Assembly (NCBI RefSeq): GCF_001717585.1
Contig: NZ_CP017042.1
Coordinates: 657,501-721,500, forward strand
Source of the DNA: Selenomonas sp. oral taxon 920
Lineage (GTDB): Bacteria; Bacillota; Negativicutes; Selenomonadales; Selenomonadaceae
Reading direction: 5' to 3'
DNA length: 64,000 nt
The position numbers were made by a program, and so were the translations under genes. Below, one piece after another: positions 31,337 to 39,875 of this stretch (positions are counted from its first letter, which is position 1; the number at the start of each line of letters is the position of its first letter). The notes under the pieces are model-generated. The model saw only the letters and a list, made by a program, of their open reading frames with translations. It ran no database searches and was not told the origin of the DNA.

Positions 31337-31681
31337 ATGGCAAAAACAAAACAGGTGTATATGAACGAACCGCTCATTGCACTTGAATCCACGATGAAGG
31401 AAAATGGCGGAAGCTTTTCCGCCCGTCTCGGCGAGATCGTCGAGCGGTATCAAATGATGCTCGACCTCGAAACCCTGCCAGAGTTTTCGGAGAATGAGTT
31501 GTTGATTCTTGGAGAGGCAATCTGCGGCAGCGTAATCGACCGCCGCAAGATTCGCGGACTACATCTCGATGTTTTGGACACGGCAATAGGAACAAAGGAG
31601 GAGCGCAATGCCCTGAGCAGGAAGGTCGAGGAAATGACCGTGGGGCAGCGCCTCAAATTGATTGAGACATTGGGACAATGA
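31337..31681 (+). CDS. hypothetical protein of the right-end cassette
   Basis: 114 residues, AAGGAGGAG upstream. GGSFSARLGEIVERYQMMLDL looks like a helix pair, and LPEFSENELLILGEAICGSVIDRRKIRGLHLDVLD a second region; the end is TVGQRLKLIETLGQ. Soluble and mixed-charge. Its stop overlaps the start of the HTH gene by four bases (ATGA), so they are co-translated. No family recognised; a regulator or its partner is possible. Confidence 0.6.
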   Translation: MAKTKQVYMNEPLIALESTMKENGGSFSARLGEIVERYQMMLDLETLPEFSENELLILGEAICGSVIDRRKIRGLHLDVLDTAIGTKEERNALSRKVEEMTVGQRLKLIETLGQ

Positions 31682-32400
31682 AAAAAATAGAACATCGCTG
31701 TATGGCGTGTGGAGCCTCATTTATTGGGGCGCCGCATGCCTTGTTTTGCCCAGATTGTAAAATAGAGCGTAGGAGAGAATCTGTCCGAAAGCATAAAGCC
31801 AAGAAAAGGGCGGAGAACGAAAAAATACCTGAGCCGTGCAGAGTGTGTGGTGGCGTAATCCCTGCAGGGAGTGCACGAAGAAAATATTGCTCTCTCCGAT
31901 GTAGCAACATCGCGAAAGCTTACCAATCGTCAGCGTCGTCTTATCGTGGGCGCAGAGTGCAAACGCCTCCCGAATGGGACGAGTGGATGGAGAGATATGG
32001 GATTACCACAAGCCCCGTACACGAGATTACCCCTGTGAAAGTTGTACCGCTTACCAGGATAGACGGGAAACTCCTGCGAGAATTAAGGCGTGGAAAGAAA
32101 CTGACGCAAAAAGAGGTAGCCGATCAGCTTGGTGTTTCCCGGTCAGCATACCAAAACTATGAACTCGGGCAGCTTAAAGATGTGGGGAGAATCGAGAGGC
32201 TCGCCTACTTCTTCGATATCCCTGTTGATAAGCTCATACGAAAAGACCCACCTGCAAAAGGAATCAATCTAGTGCATGATATCGCCAGTGATATCGAAAT
32301 GGACGGAGTGATCTTTAGAGGGAAAACGTATAAACTAAACGAGGAGGAACGACGACGACTACAAGAACTTTTGGACACATTTTTTCGGCAGTTTGATTAG
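31678..32400 (+). CDS. zinc-ribbon plus XRE-type HTH regulator
   Basis: 240 residues. Two zinc-knuckle patterns: C8/C11...C24/C27 and C54/C57...C71/C75, then a linker, an XRE-type helix-turn-helix at about 130-190 (LTQKEVADQLGVSRSAYQNYELGQ), and a Glu/Arg-rich C-terminal helix. Fusion of two zinc ribbons to a Cro/CI-type HTH is unusual for a phage repressor and may give it a metal- or redox-dependent switch. It could control the promoter at 30609 through the GTATATAC sites. That is inference from position. Confidence 0.75.
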   Translation: MKKIEHRCMACGASFIGAPHALFCPDCKIERRRESVRKHKAKKRAENEKIPEPCRVCGGVIPAGSARRKYCSLRCSNIAKAYQSSASSYRGRRVQTPPEWDEWMERYGITTSPVHEITPVKVVPLTRIDGKLLRELRRGKKLTQKEVADQLGVSRSAYQNYELGQLKDVGRIERLAYFFDIPVDKLIRKDPPAKGINLVHDIASDIEMDGVIFRGKTYKLNEEERRRLQELLDTFFRQFD

Positions 32401-32404
32401 TAAG

Positions 32405-32446
32405 ATAGAGGGGACAGCGTATCGTACGCCGCCCCCTCTATTTTTC
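32405..32446 (+). terminator. Rho-independent terminator ending the prophage cassette
   Basis: ATAGAGGGG pairs with CCCCTCTAT; an inner GCGTA/TACGC pair extends the stem. TTTTTC follows. Confidence 0.85.
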
Positions 32447-32447
32447 T

Positions 32448-32468
32448 TTGTCTACAATTTGCCTACAA
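32448..32468. repeat. two TTGYCTACAA direct repeats, possible prophage-end recombinase site
   Basis: TTGTCTACAA (32448-32457) and TTGCCTACAA (32459-32468) are 11 bases apart, one helical turn. They follow the last phage terminator. They look like arm-type integrase or excisionase binding repeats, but the left end is not visible so no attachment core can be checked. The rest of the gap to 32658 holds a run of eight G and short inverted repeats (TGCAAG/CTTGCA, CGTCTC/GAGACG) and no gene. Confidence 0.4.
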
Positions 32469-32658
32469 AATACCATGATTCGCCTTTCTGAATAGCTATT
32501 TCGTCTTTGTGTAAAAATATCGGTGTTATTCCTGTGAGGCGTTGCTATTGTGGGGGGGGTGCAAGTTTGTTGTTTTGCTTGCTATATCGTCTCCTTGCAC
32601 GAGGGGGCATTCTATCACAAAGAGACGGATTTCACAAATAAGAATGATCGCATCCAAA

Positions 32659-32685
32659 GAAAAATCCCCGCAGATTTGCGGGGAT
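32659..32685 (-). terminator. terminator of alr
   Basis: On the minus strand ATCCCCGC pairs with GCGGGGAT around a six-base loop, followed by TTTTTC. It marks where host genes begin. Confidence 0.85.
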
Positions 32686-32698
32686 AAGATGTTCGCGG

Positions 32699-33805
32699 TC
32701 ACTCCACATAGATGCGTGAGACGTGCTTTGAGACGAGGCAGAGCACCTCATAGCTGATCGTATTCGCGAGGCGGGCGAGATCGTCCGCCGTCAGCGTCTC
32801 CGAACCAAAGAGTGTTACGCGGTCGCCGAGCTTCGCCTCGGGGATGTCCGTAATGTCGATCATGCACTGATCCATGCAGATGCGTCCCGCGATCGGCGCG
32901 CGTTTGCCGCGGACCTCCACGCAGCCGCCCGCATATGCGCGCAGATAGCCGTCTGCATAGCCGACTGAGATCGTCGCGATTCGGCTCTCGCGCTGTGCGA
33001 TAAAATTCCGTCCGTATCCGATGGACGTGCCGGGAGGAATCGTCTTGATGTAAACAATGCGCGCGCAGAACTTCATCGCTGGACGCAGATGAAGCGGGCG
33101 CGTCACTTCGTCCGACGGCCAGAGCCCGTACTGCAGGATGCCCGCACGCACCATGTCGAAGTGTACATCCGGCAGATCGAGGATCGCTGCGGACTCTGCG
33201 ATGTGGCGAATTGGAATCGCAATCCCTGCTGCCGCAACCGCATCGCACGCCTCCTGAAAACGGCGGATCTGCTCCATCGTATAGGTTTTGTCCGTGATAT
33301 CTGCGAGTGCAAAATGAGAGAAAATCCCCTCAAGCTCAATCCCCGGCAGTGCCGTGACCGCACGCGCAAAGGCGGCGGCTTCTGCAGGGTGAACGCCGAT
33401 GCGCCCGAGTCCCGTATCGACAGCGAGATGGACCTTGACCCGCTTGCCCTGTGCGACCGCCTCCGCTGAGAGTGCCTGCACGAGATCGAGACGGCAGACC
33501 GTCTGTGTGAGGTCTGCATCTACGATGTCGAAGGAGCTGTCCGGCTTCGTGAGACCGAGGATGAGCAGCGGCGTTGTAAAGCCTGCCTCACGCAGCTTCA
33601 TCGCCTCGGAGATCGTCGCGACCGCGAGATACTCCGCACCCGCCGCGATCGCCTTGCGCGCAACGGCAATTGCGCCGTGTCCGTAGGCATCTGCCTTGAC
33701 CACGGCGCAGAGCTTTGCATCGGGGCGCGTATGTCTGCGAATTTCTCTATAGTTGTGGGCAATCGCCCCAAGGTCAATCTCGACCCACGCCGCACGACTG
33801 GGCAT
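32699..33805 (-). CDS. alr: alanine racemase
   Basis: 368 residues. PLP lysine K37 in AVVKADAYGHG; the second-base tyrosine lies in SVGYADGY near residue 265; RICMDQCMID near the C-terminus is the other family signature. It interconverts L- and D-alanine for peptidoglycan. It is oriented like the permease and ald genes upstream, giving an alanine-centred cluster, though a terminator at 33925 separates its transcript from theirs. AAGGAAGTG precedes the ATG. Confidence 0.95.
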   Translation of the reverse strand: MPSRAAWVEIDLGAIAHNYREIRRHTRPDAKLCAVVKADAYGHGAIAVARKAIAAGAEYLAVATISEAMKLREAGFTTPLLILGLTKPDSSFDIVDADLTQTVCRLDLVQALSAEAVAQGKRVKVHLAVDTGLGRIGVHPAEAAAFARAVTALPGIELEGIFSHFALADITDKTYTMEQIRRFQEACDAVAAAGIAIPIRHIAESAAILDLPDVHFDMVRAGILQYGLWPSDEVTRPLHLRPAMKFCARIVYIKTIPPGTSIGYGRNFIAQRESRIATISVGYADGYLRAYAGGCVEVRGKRAPIAGRICMDQCMIDITDIPEAKLGDRVTLFGSETLTADDLARLANTISYEVLCLVSKHVSRIYVE

Positions 33806-33924
33806 CGGGCACTTCCTTTCGAATCATTCTACATCCTAATTTATTTAGCGTTCCCATTTTAGCGTATGCAGTACATTTATGCAACCGTCTTTCTTCGACA
33901 AAGGCGAGTGTGTAATTCCCAATA

Positions 33925-33952
33925 GAAAACAGCCCGTCCGACGGACGGGCTG
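33925..33952 (-). terminator. terminator of the amino-acid permease
   Basis: CAGCCCGTCCG and CGGACGGGCTG form an 11-bp perfect inverted repeat; on the minus strand TTTTC follows. Confidence 0.85.
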
Positions 33953-33976
33953 CAAAGCAATGGTTGTGCAAGCGAG

Positions 33977-35356
33977 TTATTTTCTTTGCCAGCAGCGATG
34001 CGAAGGTGCATAGCTGCTGTAGAAGAAATACCCGAGAACCATCAGGACGATGAACGTGATGTTCGTTACGAGGGAGAGTGCCCAGATCAGATAGAGGCAG
34101 ACAGCCATACCGATCGGAGCGAGCACGTAGAGCATCGGGAACGTGAACGTACGCGGCAGATCGGGGGAGTTGCGGCGGAGCGCAATCAGACCGACAAAGA
34201 CGATGAAGAATGCCGCGAGAACACCGGTGTTCGCAAGCTCGACGATGTAGAGCATCGGGACGCAGCCTGCGATGAAGGCAATGATGACGGAGCCCACGAG
34301 AGTGATGAAGTACGGTGTGCCGTATTTCGGATGGATGTTCGCCATTGCCTTCGGAAGGAAGCCGTCACGCGACATTGCATAGAAGACGCGTGCCTGACCG
34401 AAGATGTAAACGATGAGGGTCGTGATCATACCGAAGAGGATACCGACCGTAACGAGGTTTGCAAATCCCGGGTAGCCAATGAGGCGGAGGCAGTATGCCA
34501 CCGGGTCGGCACGGTCGAGATCCGTGTAGTTGACCGTGCCTGTGAGGACGAACGCCACGACGGAGTAAATGCAGAGGCAGACAAAGACCGAGGCGATGAT
34601 GCCGATCGGGAGACTCTTCTCCGGCGTCTTGCACTCCTCGGCGGAGGTTGCGACCGTATCGAATCCCATGAAGGAGAAGAACACGACCGCTGCGCCGGTC
34701 ATGATGCCGGCAGCACCGAACGGGAGGAACGGATCCATATTCTTTGCGATGTCCATATGGGGCGTTGTTACGACGATGTACCCGACAATCGCGCACAGCG
34801 TGAGCGAGATGAGGATCGCATTGAGGCGCGAGCTCTCCTTTGTACCGTGGGCAAGAATGCCGCCGATGAGGAGGGTGATAATGACAGCGGGGAGGTTGAT
34901 GATGCCGCCCTCCGGCGCCGTTGTAAGGAGCGCCTTCGGTATCTCCATCCCGAGGGACGCCATCATCCCTGAGAAGTACGCGGAGAAACCGACGGCGACC
35001 GCACTCGCGGTAACGATGTAGCCGATGATCAGCGACCATCCGCACAGGAACGCCATGCCCTCACCGAGGGAGGCAAACGTGTAGGCGTACGCGCTGCCCG
35101 CAGCAGGGATCAGCGATGCAAGCTCGGCGTAGGCAAGTCCGACGAGCATACAGAGGAGACCTGCGGCAACGAAAGATAGTACAATACCGGGACCTGCGTA
35201 GCGAGCGGCGCCGATACCGGTCAGGACGAACACGCCCGAGCCGATGATGCCGCCGATTCCAAGGAAGGTAAGGTCAACGGTGCTCAGCGTGCGTTTCATT
35301 CCGCTGCCTTCGCGCTGTGCACTGAAGTCCTCCAGTGTTTTCTTCGCAAAAAACAT
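33977..35356 (-). CDS. APC-family amino-acid permease (CAT-type)
   Basis: 459 residues from ATG 35356, chosen because GGAGG lies just upstream; an upstream ATG at 35419 falls in the ald terminator. LTFLGIGGIIGSGVFVLTGIGA in the first helix and GFDTVATSAEECKTPEKSLP are APC signatures; about 12-13 membrane helices. It likely imports a small or cationic amino acid. Position between ald and alr makes alanine the plausible substrate. No promoter is seen in the 43-base gap, so it may rely on readthrough from ald. Confidence 0.85.
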   Translation of the reverse strand: MFFAKKTLEDFSAQREGSGMKRTLSTVDLTFLGIGGIIGSGVFVLTGIGAARYAGPGIVLSFVAAGLLCMLVGLAYAELASLIPAAGSAYAYTFASLGEGMAFLCGWSLIIGYIVTASAVAVGFSAYFSGMMASLGMEIPKALLTTAPEGGIINLPAVIITLLIGGILAHGTKESSRLNAILISLTLCAIVGYIVVTTPHMDIAKNMDPFLPFGAAGIMTGAAVVFFSFMGFDTVATSAEECKTPEKSLPIGIIASVFVCLCIYSVVAFVLTGTVNYTDLDRADPVAYCLRLIGYPGFANLVTVGILFGMITTLIVYIFGQARVFYAMSRDGFLPKAMANIHPKYGTPYFITLVGSVIIAFIAGCVPMLYIVELANTGVLAAFFIVFVGLIALRRNSPDLPRTFTFPMLYVLAPIGMAVCLYLIWALSLVTNITFIVLMVLGYFFYSSYAPSHRCWQRK

Positions 35357-35391
35357 ACAAAGACCTCCAAGCCTTTCTTTTCGAATTCTTT

Positions 35392-35449
35392 TAAGAAAAG
35401 GGGCTGTTTCACAGCGCATATGGAAGCATATGGGAGTGAAACAGCCCCT
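35392..35449 (-). terminator. long hairpin between ald and the permease
   Basis: GGGGCTGTTTCAC (35400-35412) pairs with GTGAAACAGCCCC (35436-35448) and CATATG pairs with CATATG inside. A CTTTTCTT tract follows on the minus strand. Probably an attenuating terminator. Confidence 0.75.
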
Positions 35450-35468
35450 CAGCAGTCAGAGAAAAGAA

Positions 35469-36590
35469 TTACTTAAGGAACTCATCGATAGGCTTGAAGG
35501 GAAGGTTCAGAGCCTTTGCGACCGCCTCGTTCGTGAGGTGACCATCGATGGTGTTGAGACCATACTTGAGTCCGGGCACCTGCTGGAGAGCAGCCTTATA
35601 GCCCTTCGTTGCGATGTCAACCGCATAGGAAATCGTCGCGTTCGTGATACCGAGCGTGGACGTGCGGGAAACAGCGCCCGGGATGTTTGCAACGGAGTAG
35701 TGGACAACGCCGTGCTTCTCGAACGTCGGGTTCTCATGCGTCGTGCAGTGATCGCAGGTTTCGATGGAGCCGCCCTGGTCGATTGCAACGTCGACGACAA
35801 CAGAGCCCTTCTTCATCGTCTTGATCATCTCTTCGGTGACGAGGATCGGGGTACGAGCGCCCGGGATGAGAACGGAGCCGACGAGGAGGTCTGCTTCCTT
35901 GACCCACTTAGCGATGTTGTAGCTCGAGGAGTACTCGGTGACGATACGTCCGCCGAAGATGTCATCGAGCTCACGGAGACGCTCGATTGAGAGATCGATC
36001 ACCGTGACGCGTGCGCCGAGACCGACAGCGATCTTCGCCGCATTCGTGCCGACGTTGCCGCCGCCGATGATGACAACCTGACCAGCCGAGACACCTGCGA
36101 TACCACCGAGCAGAACGCCGCTGCCGCCGTAACGGCTCTCAAGGAACTGTGCACCGATCTGAACGGACATACGGCCTGCAATCTCACTCATCGGAGCAAG
36201 CAGGGGGAGTCCGCGGCCATTCTTGCCGAGAACCGTCTCGTAGGCAATGCCGACAACCTTCTTCTTGAGGAGAGCCTGGGTGAGATGGGGCTCAGCTGCG
36301 AGATGGAGGTAGGTGAAGAGGATCTGTCCCTCATGGAAGAGGTCATACTCGGATTCAAGCGGCTCCTTTACCTTAACAATCATTTCAGAGCGATCAAACA
36401 GAGCCTTCTTGTCCGAGACGACCTCAGCGCCGACAGCCTTGTAATCGGCATCCGTGAAGCCGCTGCCAACACCGGCGCCCTCTTCGATGAGAACCGTGTG
36501 ACCAGCACGGCGCATCGCCTCGACACCCGAAGGGGTCATACCGACGCGGAACTCATTGTTCTTGATTTCCTTCGAAACGCCAACAATCAT
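35469..36590 (-). CDS. ald: alanine dehydrogenase
   Basis: 373 residues. N-terminal [35 protein letters not shown] and the NAD-binding [17 protein letters not shown] are the Ald signatures, as is [21 protein letters not shown]. It converts L-alanine to pyruvate and ammonia with NAD, or the reverse. The length is the usual 370. A sigma-A promoter lies about 90 bases upstream. AGTAGGAGG precedes the ATG. Confidence 0.96.
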   Translation of the reverse strand: MIVGVSKEIKNNEFRVGMTPSGVEAMRRAGHTVLIEEGAGVGSGFTDADYKAVGAEVVSDKKALFDRSEMIVKVKEPLESEYDLFHEGQILFTYLHLAAEPHLTQALLKKKVVGIAYETVLGKNGRGLPLLAPMSEIAGRMSVQIGAQFLESRYGGSGVLLGGIAGVSAGQVVIIGGGNVGTNAAKIAVGLGARVTVIDLSIERLRELDDIFGGRIVTEYSSSYNIAKWVKEADLLVGSVLIPGARTPILVTEEMIKTMKKGSVVVDVAIDQGGSIETCDHCTTHENPTFEKHGVVHYSVANIPGAVSRTSTLGITNATISYAVDIATKGYKAALQQVPGLKYGLNTIDGHLTNEAVAKALNLPFKPIDEFLK

Positions 36591-36676
36591 GTTTTTTCCT
36601 CCTACTACAGATAGATAAAAAATACAGAAGGTTTGAAACGGCTAGGGAGAATTTCTAAAGGTATACCCTATTTGGG

Positions 36677-36706
36677 ATTTTAATATAATTCAGACACTTT
36701 TGTCAA
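36677..36706 (-). promoter_or_regulatory. promoter of ald
   Basis: On the minus strand TTGACA, an 18-base spacer and TAAAAT. A GGTATACC palindrome (36660-36667) lies just downstream and could be an operator. The rest of the 36591-36847 gap holds A+T-rich sequence without further genes. Confidence 0.7.
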
Positions 36707-36847
36707 GTAGTAAAAGTAATTTTTTTAAGCCGAAGTGCTCGTTCATCCCCGTAACACCAGATAGAACAAGCAAATACAAGCATTCCTTAAATTTATAAAA
36801 ATTATGCTCTCATTGGCATACCCTATATTATTTTATGAAAATACGAC

Positions 36848-36883
36848 GAAAAAGCCATCTGCACGAAAAAATATCAGATGGCT
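36848..36883 (-). terminator. terminator of the ThrE-type exporter
   Basis: AGCCATCTG and CAGATGGCT form a 9-bp stem; on the minus strand TTTTTC follows. Confidence 0.8.
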
Positions 36884-36899
36884 TTCTGCTTGTATTATA

Positions 36900-38228
36900 T
36901 TATTCCTCCGTCTCACGGCGTGCGATGATGGCGTCGATCTCGCGCTGCTGCTGCATCTCGATTCTCTTTTGGATGAAGATGTTCGGGATGGAGACGCCGA
37001 CGACGATGGCGAGGATGATGGTGAGTCCGTTGACGCCGAAGCGGAGAGCCTCCAGGAGTTCTTCGACGGAGATGGTCTGGATGTGCAGGACGGCAAAGAG
37101 GAGGCGATAGAGGAGAACGCAGGGGACGAGTGGAATGACGGGCGGAATGATGAGCAGGGTGTTCGGCGTGTGGACGATGTGGATGACCTTGAGGGCGGCG
37201 ATGCCGACGACGGCAGCGGCGGCAAATGAACCGATGGCCTGCGGCAGACCAAACTCGAGCATGAGGACGTTGCGGATCAGCATGGTGATGATTCCCTCGA
37301 CGGCGACAATGGCAAGCAGCTTTTTTGGGGTATTGAACATGATGGAGAAGCCGCCCGCAGCGAGTGCCGCCGCAATCGCCTGATTGAGGTAGGTGTCCGT
37401 TGGCTGAATGTGTACGTCGGAGATGTTGTGCACGCCCGCGACCAGGATCGCGAAGGCAATGCCGAAGGTCATGCCGCCGATGATGAGCATGGTGTCCATC
37501 CCGCGCGTCATGCCGGAGGTGGTGAAGCGATTGAGCATATCGCTCGCGGCGTTGACGGACGGGAAACCCGGCATGAGGAAAATGGTGCACGCGACGAGCG
37601 CGTACCACATGGTGCCGAGTCCGAGCACCATCGGGATCACCCATGCGCAGAGCGTGGCGACGAAGCCTGTAATCATGGCGCAGGCGTATGGATTGAACGC
37701 GTAGCGCGTGCTCGTACGGTGTGCGATAAATCCTGCGAGCGCGGCGATGGTGGCAATGAGTGCCTCGAACCAGCTGCCGCCGAAGAGCTTGCATGAGCCG
37801 CCTGAGCCGACGGCAGCACCGAGTGCAATGACCCAGCTCGGATAGCAGAGTGGGCGTTGACGGATGCGCGCGATAGCGTTCTCGATGGGCTGTATGGGGG
37901 TGTTGCCGCGCAGAACACGCCATGTGAGCTTGCTGACGGCGGCAATGACCGCGAGGTTGACGCCATGCCGTACACATTTGCGGAACTGGGTGAAGGAGCG
38001 CTCGCCGTCGCTGACGCAGAGCATGAGCGTTGTATAGGTGACGTGCGACTGGATCTGCTCGGTGGGAATGCGCAGGTGAACGGCGGTGCGCGTCATGTCG
38101 CGCACGATGCGTGCACAGTCTGCGCCGTTCTCCATCAGTGTCTGCCCAATGTCGAGCAGGATCTTCATCTTGCGGTTCAGCATTTTGTTGCTGTCTTTTG
38201 CCGCACTTTGTATGAGTTCATTTTCCAT
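36900..38228 (-). CDS. ThrE-type threonine/serine exporter family protein
   Basis: 442 residues from ATG 38228; GTG 38237 is an alternative start. The N-terminal soluble part (LLDIGQTLMENGADCARIVRDM, ERSFTQFRK) and the following ten or so membrane helices match the ThrE/DUF1212 plus DUF3815 arrangement in one polypeptide. FLMPGFPSVNAASDML is a recognisable motif. It would export amino acids such as threonine or serine. In Firmicutes the two halves are often encoded by separate genes, so this is the fused form. Confidence 0.85.
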   Translation of the reverse strand: MENELIQSAAKDSNKMLNRKMKILLDIGQTLMENGADCARIVRDMTRTAVHLRIPTEQIQSHVTYTTLMLCVSDGERSFTQFRKCVRHGVNLAVIAAVSKLTWRVLRGNTPIQPIENAIARIRQRPLCYPSWVIALGAAVGSGGSCKLFGGSWFEALIATIAALAGFIAHRTSTRYAFNPYACAMITGFVATLCAWVIPMVLGLGTMWYALVACTIFLMPGFPSVNAASDMLNRFTTSGMTRGMDTMLIIGGMTFGIAFAILVAGVHNISDVHIQPTDTYLNQAIAAALAAGGFSIMFNTPKKLLAIVAVEGIITMLIRNVLMLEFGLPQAIGSFAAAAVVGIAALKVIHIVHTPNTLLIIPPVIPLVPCVLLYRLLFAVLHIQTISVEELLEALRFGVNGLTIILAIVVGVSIPNIFIQKRIEMQQQREIDAIIARRETEE

Positions 38229-38270
38229 GGGGATCACGATCTGCCTTTCAGTTTTTCTAAAATTTTTCTC

Positions 38271-38299
38271 ATTATAGCACAGCGTGGGTCAGGGGGAAA
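38271..38299 (-). promoter_or_regulatory. probable promoter of the ThrE-type gene
   Basis: On the minus strand TATAAT is preceded at 17 bases by a weak TTTCCC. Confidence 0.5.
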
Positions 38300-38333
38300 T
38301 GCCGACAGACTGTTATCCGTAGTTTTTCTCAAT

Positions 38334-38358
38334 GAAAAAGACCGCCGTGCGGCGGCCT
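38334..38358 (-). terminator. terminator of narK
   Basis: CCGCCG and CGGCGG inverted repeat, with TTTTTC following on the minus strand, directly after the narK stop. Confidence 0.75.
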
Positions 38359-38373
38359 TGCGGAAAATCTTCC

Positions 38374-39717
38374 TCAGCACTTGATGCCTGAACCCTTGCG
38401 TGCGTAGAAGAACCATGTAATAACGATGGTCAGCACGGTGAAGCCGATGAGGAAGTAGAATGCGGGAATAACGCTGCCCTGTGATGCGTACGACCAACCG
38501 AAGAGCTTCGGGATGAAGAACGCACCGTATGCCGCGATTGCCGCTGTGAAGCCCGTGACGAGCGAGGCGTGGACGGGATTGTCAAAGACAAACGGAATCA
38601 TGCGGAAGGACGCGGCGTTGATGAAGCCGGTCGAGAAGAAGAGAACAAGGAACGCGCCGAAGAAGAGACCGAAGTTGTGTGTCTGAATGCCCGTGACCGT
38701 AACAATGCACGCGACAAGCATGAGAAGCAGCGAGTAAAACGTGACCTTCGAGCCGCTGTTGACCTTGTCCGAGACCCAGCCGCCGATGGGGCGTACGCCC
38801 GCGCCGATGAACGGTCCGAGGAACGCCGCATAGGCAAACGAGACCTCGGGGAACTCGCGGTTGACGAGGAGCGCGAGAGCAGCGGAGTAGCCGATGAATG
38901 AGCCGAAGCCGCAGGTGTAGATGACCGTGATCAGCCATGTGTGCTTGTTGCCGAAGATCGACATCATGCTGCGCGGACTCTGCTTCGGAATGGGAAGGTT
39001 ATCCATGAACATCCATACGAGAACGAGGGTCAGTGCCGTCGGAATCGCCCAGAAGTAGCAGACGTTTTGAATGTAGACCTCCTTGCCTGCCGCATTGATC
39101 AGCGGATCGCCGAAGAGTCCGCCGAAGCTCGCACCGAGGAGCATGGGGGCAGTCAGATAGATGAGTGAAACGCCGAGGTTGCCGATGCCGGCGTTGATGC
39201 CGAGGGCAAGTCCCTTCTGCGACTTTGGAAAGAAGAAGCCGATATTCGCCATCGAGGACGAGAAGTTTGCGCCCGCAATTCCGATGCCTGCGACGAGTAC
39301 GACAAAGGTGTCATAGGTCGTCGTGGTGTCGGTGAGAGCACTCCCGAGTCCGAGCAGGGGGATGAGGAGCAGGGCGGTCGAGATGAACGTCCAGTTGCGC
39401 CCGCCGAGGATGGCGGGGAGGTAGGTGTAGATGAGGCGTCCCGTCGCACCGACGAGTCCCGGCAGTGCCGCCAGCGTGAAGATCTCGTTGTCCGTAAAGT
39501 GAAAGCCGATCTGGTTGAGCTGTGCGGCGATCGTTGCCCACATCGTCCACGCCACGAAAGCGAGGGTCAGCGCCCACGTCGAAGTGTAGAGGTTCTGCTT
39601 GGCGATGCGCTCGCCCCAACGTTTCCAGAAGGTTTCGTTCTCCGGATCCCAATGCGCGAGGATATCGCGCCGTGACGGGTTCTCGCCGAGTACGGCGAGC
39701 GTGTCCTGACTTGCCAT
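38374..39717 (-). CDS. narK: nitrate/nitrite transporter (NarK family, MFS)
   Basis: 447 residues from ATG 39717, seven bases after GGGGAGA; ATG 39723 is too close to it. About 12 helices. GIGIAGANFSSSMANIGFFFP and GLALGINAGIGNLGVS carry the glycine-rich NarK nitrate signature, and VRPIGGWVSDK the MFS loop motif. It moves nitrate in and/or nitrite out. It is transcribed divergently from an Fnr-type gene and has an Fnr site at its promoter, so oxygen limitation likely switches it on. No nitrate reductase gene is in the window. Confidence 0.9.
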   Translation of the reverse strand: MASQDTLAVLGENPSRRDILAHWDPENETFWKRWGERIAKQNLYTSTWALTLAFVAWTMWATIAAQLNQIGFHFTDNEIFTLAALPGLVGATGRLIYTYLPAILGGRNWTFISTALLLIPLLGLGSALTDTTTTYDTFVVLVAGIGIAGANFSSSMANIGFFFPKSQKGLALGINAGIGNLGVSLIYLTAPMLLGASFGGLFGDPLINAAGKEVYIQNVCYFWAIPTALTLVLVWMFMDNLPIPKQSPRSMMSIFGNKHTWLITVIYTCGFGSFIGYSAALALLVNREFPEVSFAYAAFLGPFIGAGVRPIGGWVSDKVNSGSKVTFYSLLLMLVACIVTVTGIQTHNFGLFFGAFLVLFFSTGFINAASFRMIPFVFDNPVHASLVTGFTAAIAAYGAFFIPKLFGWSYASQGSVIPAFYFLIGFTVLTIVITWFFYARKGSGIKC

Positions 39718-39760
39718 GTACATCTCTCCCCATAGTGAATGATAGTTTTTTTATATGTGC

Positions 39761-39803
39761 ATTATAGTGAAAAAATTTTGCTTTGGCTGTGACCGATGTC
39801 ACA
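39761..39803 (-). promoter_or_regulatory. narK promoter with Fnr/Crp site
   Basis: -10 box TATAAT at 39766-39761 on the minus strand, with no good -35. TGTGA-N6-TCACA (39788-39803) is perfectly symmetric; its centre is about 41.5 bases upstream of the expected start near 39754, the standard place for class II activation. Confidence 0.8.
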
Positions 39804-39875
39804 TAATTTTCTAAGCGTTTTCGTGTAGGATTAGAAATAATGAAAAAATGATGTGGAGGATGGAGGTGGAACACA

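Noticed and set aside
33986-34972. Plus-strand open frame of 328 codons
   Set aside because: Antisense to the permease; the Glu/Asp/Arg/His-rich sequence mirrors membrane-helix codons on the other strand.
36913-37977. Minus-strand 354-codon frame
   Set aside because: Out-of-frame shadow of the ThrE-type gene; very rich in His and Arg.
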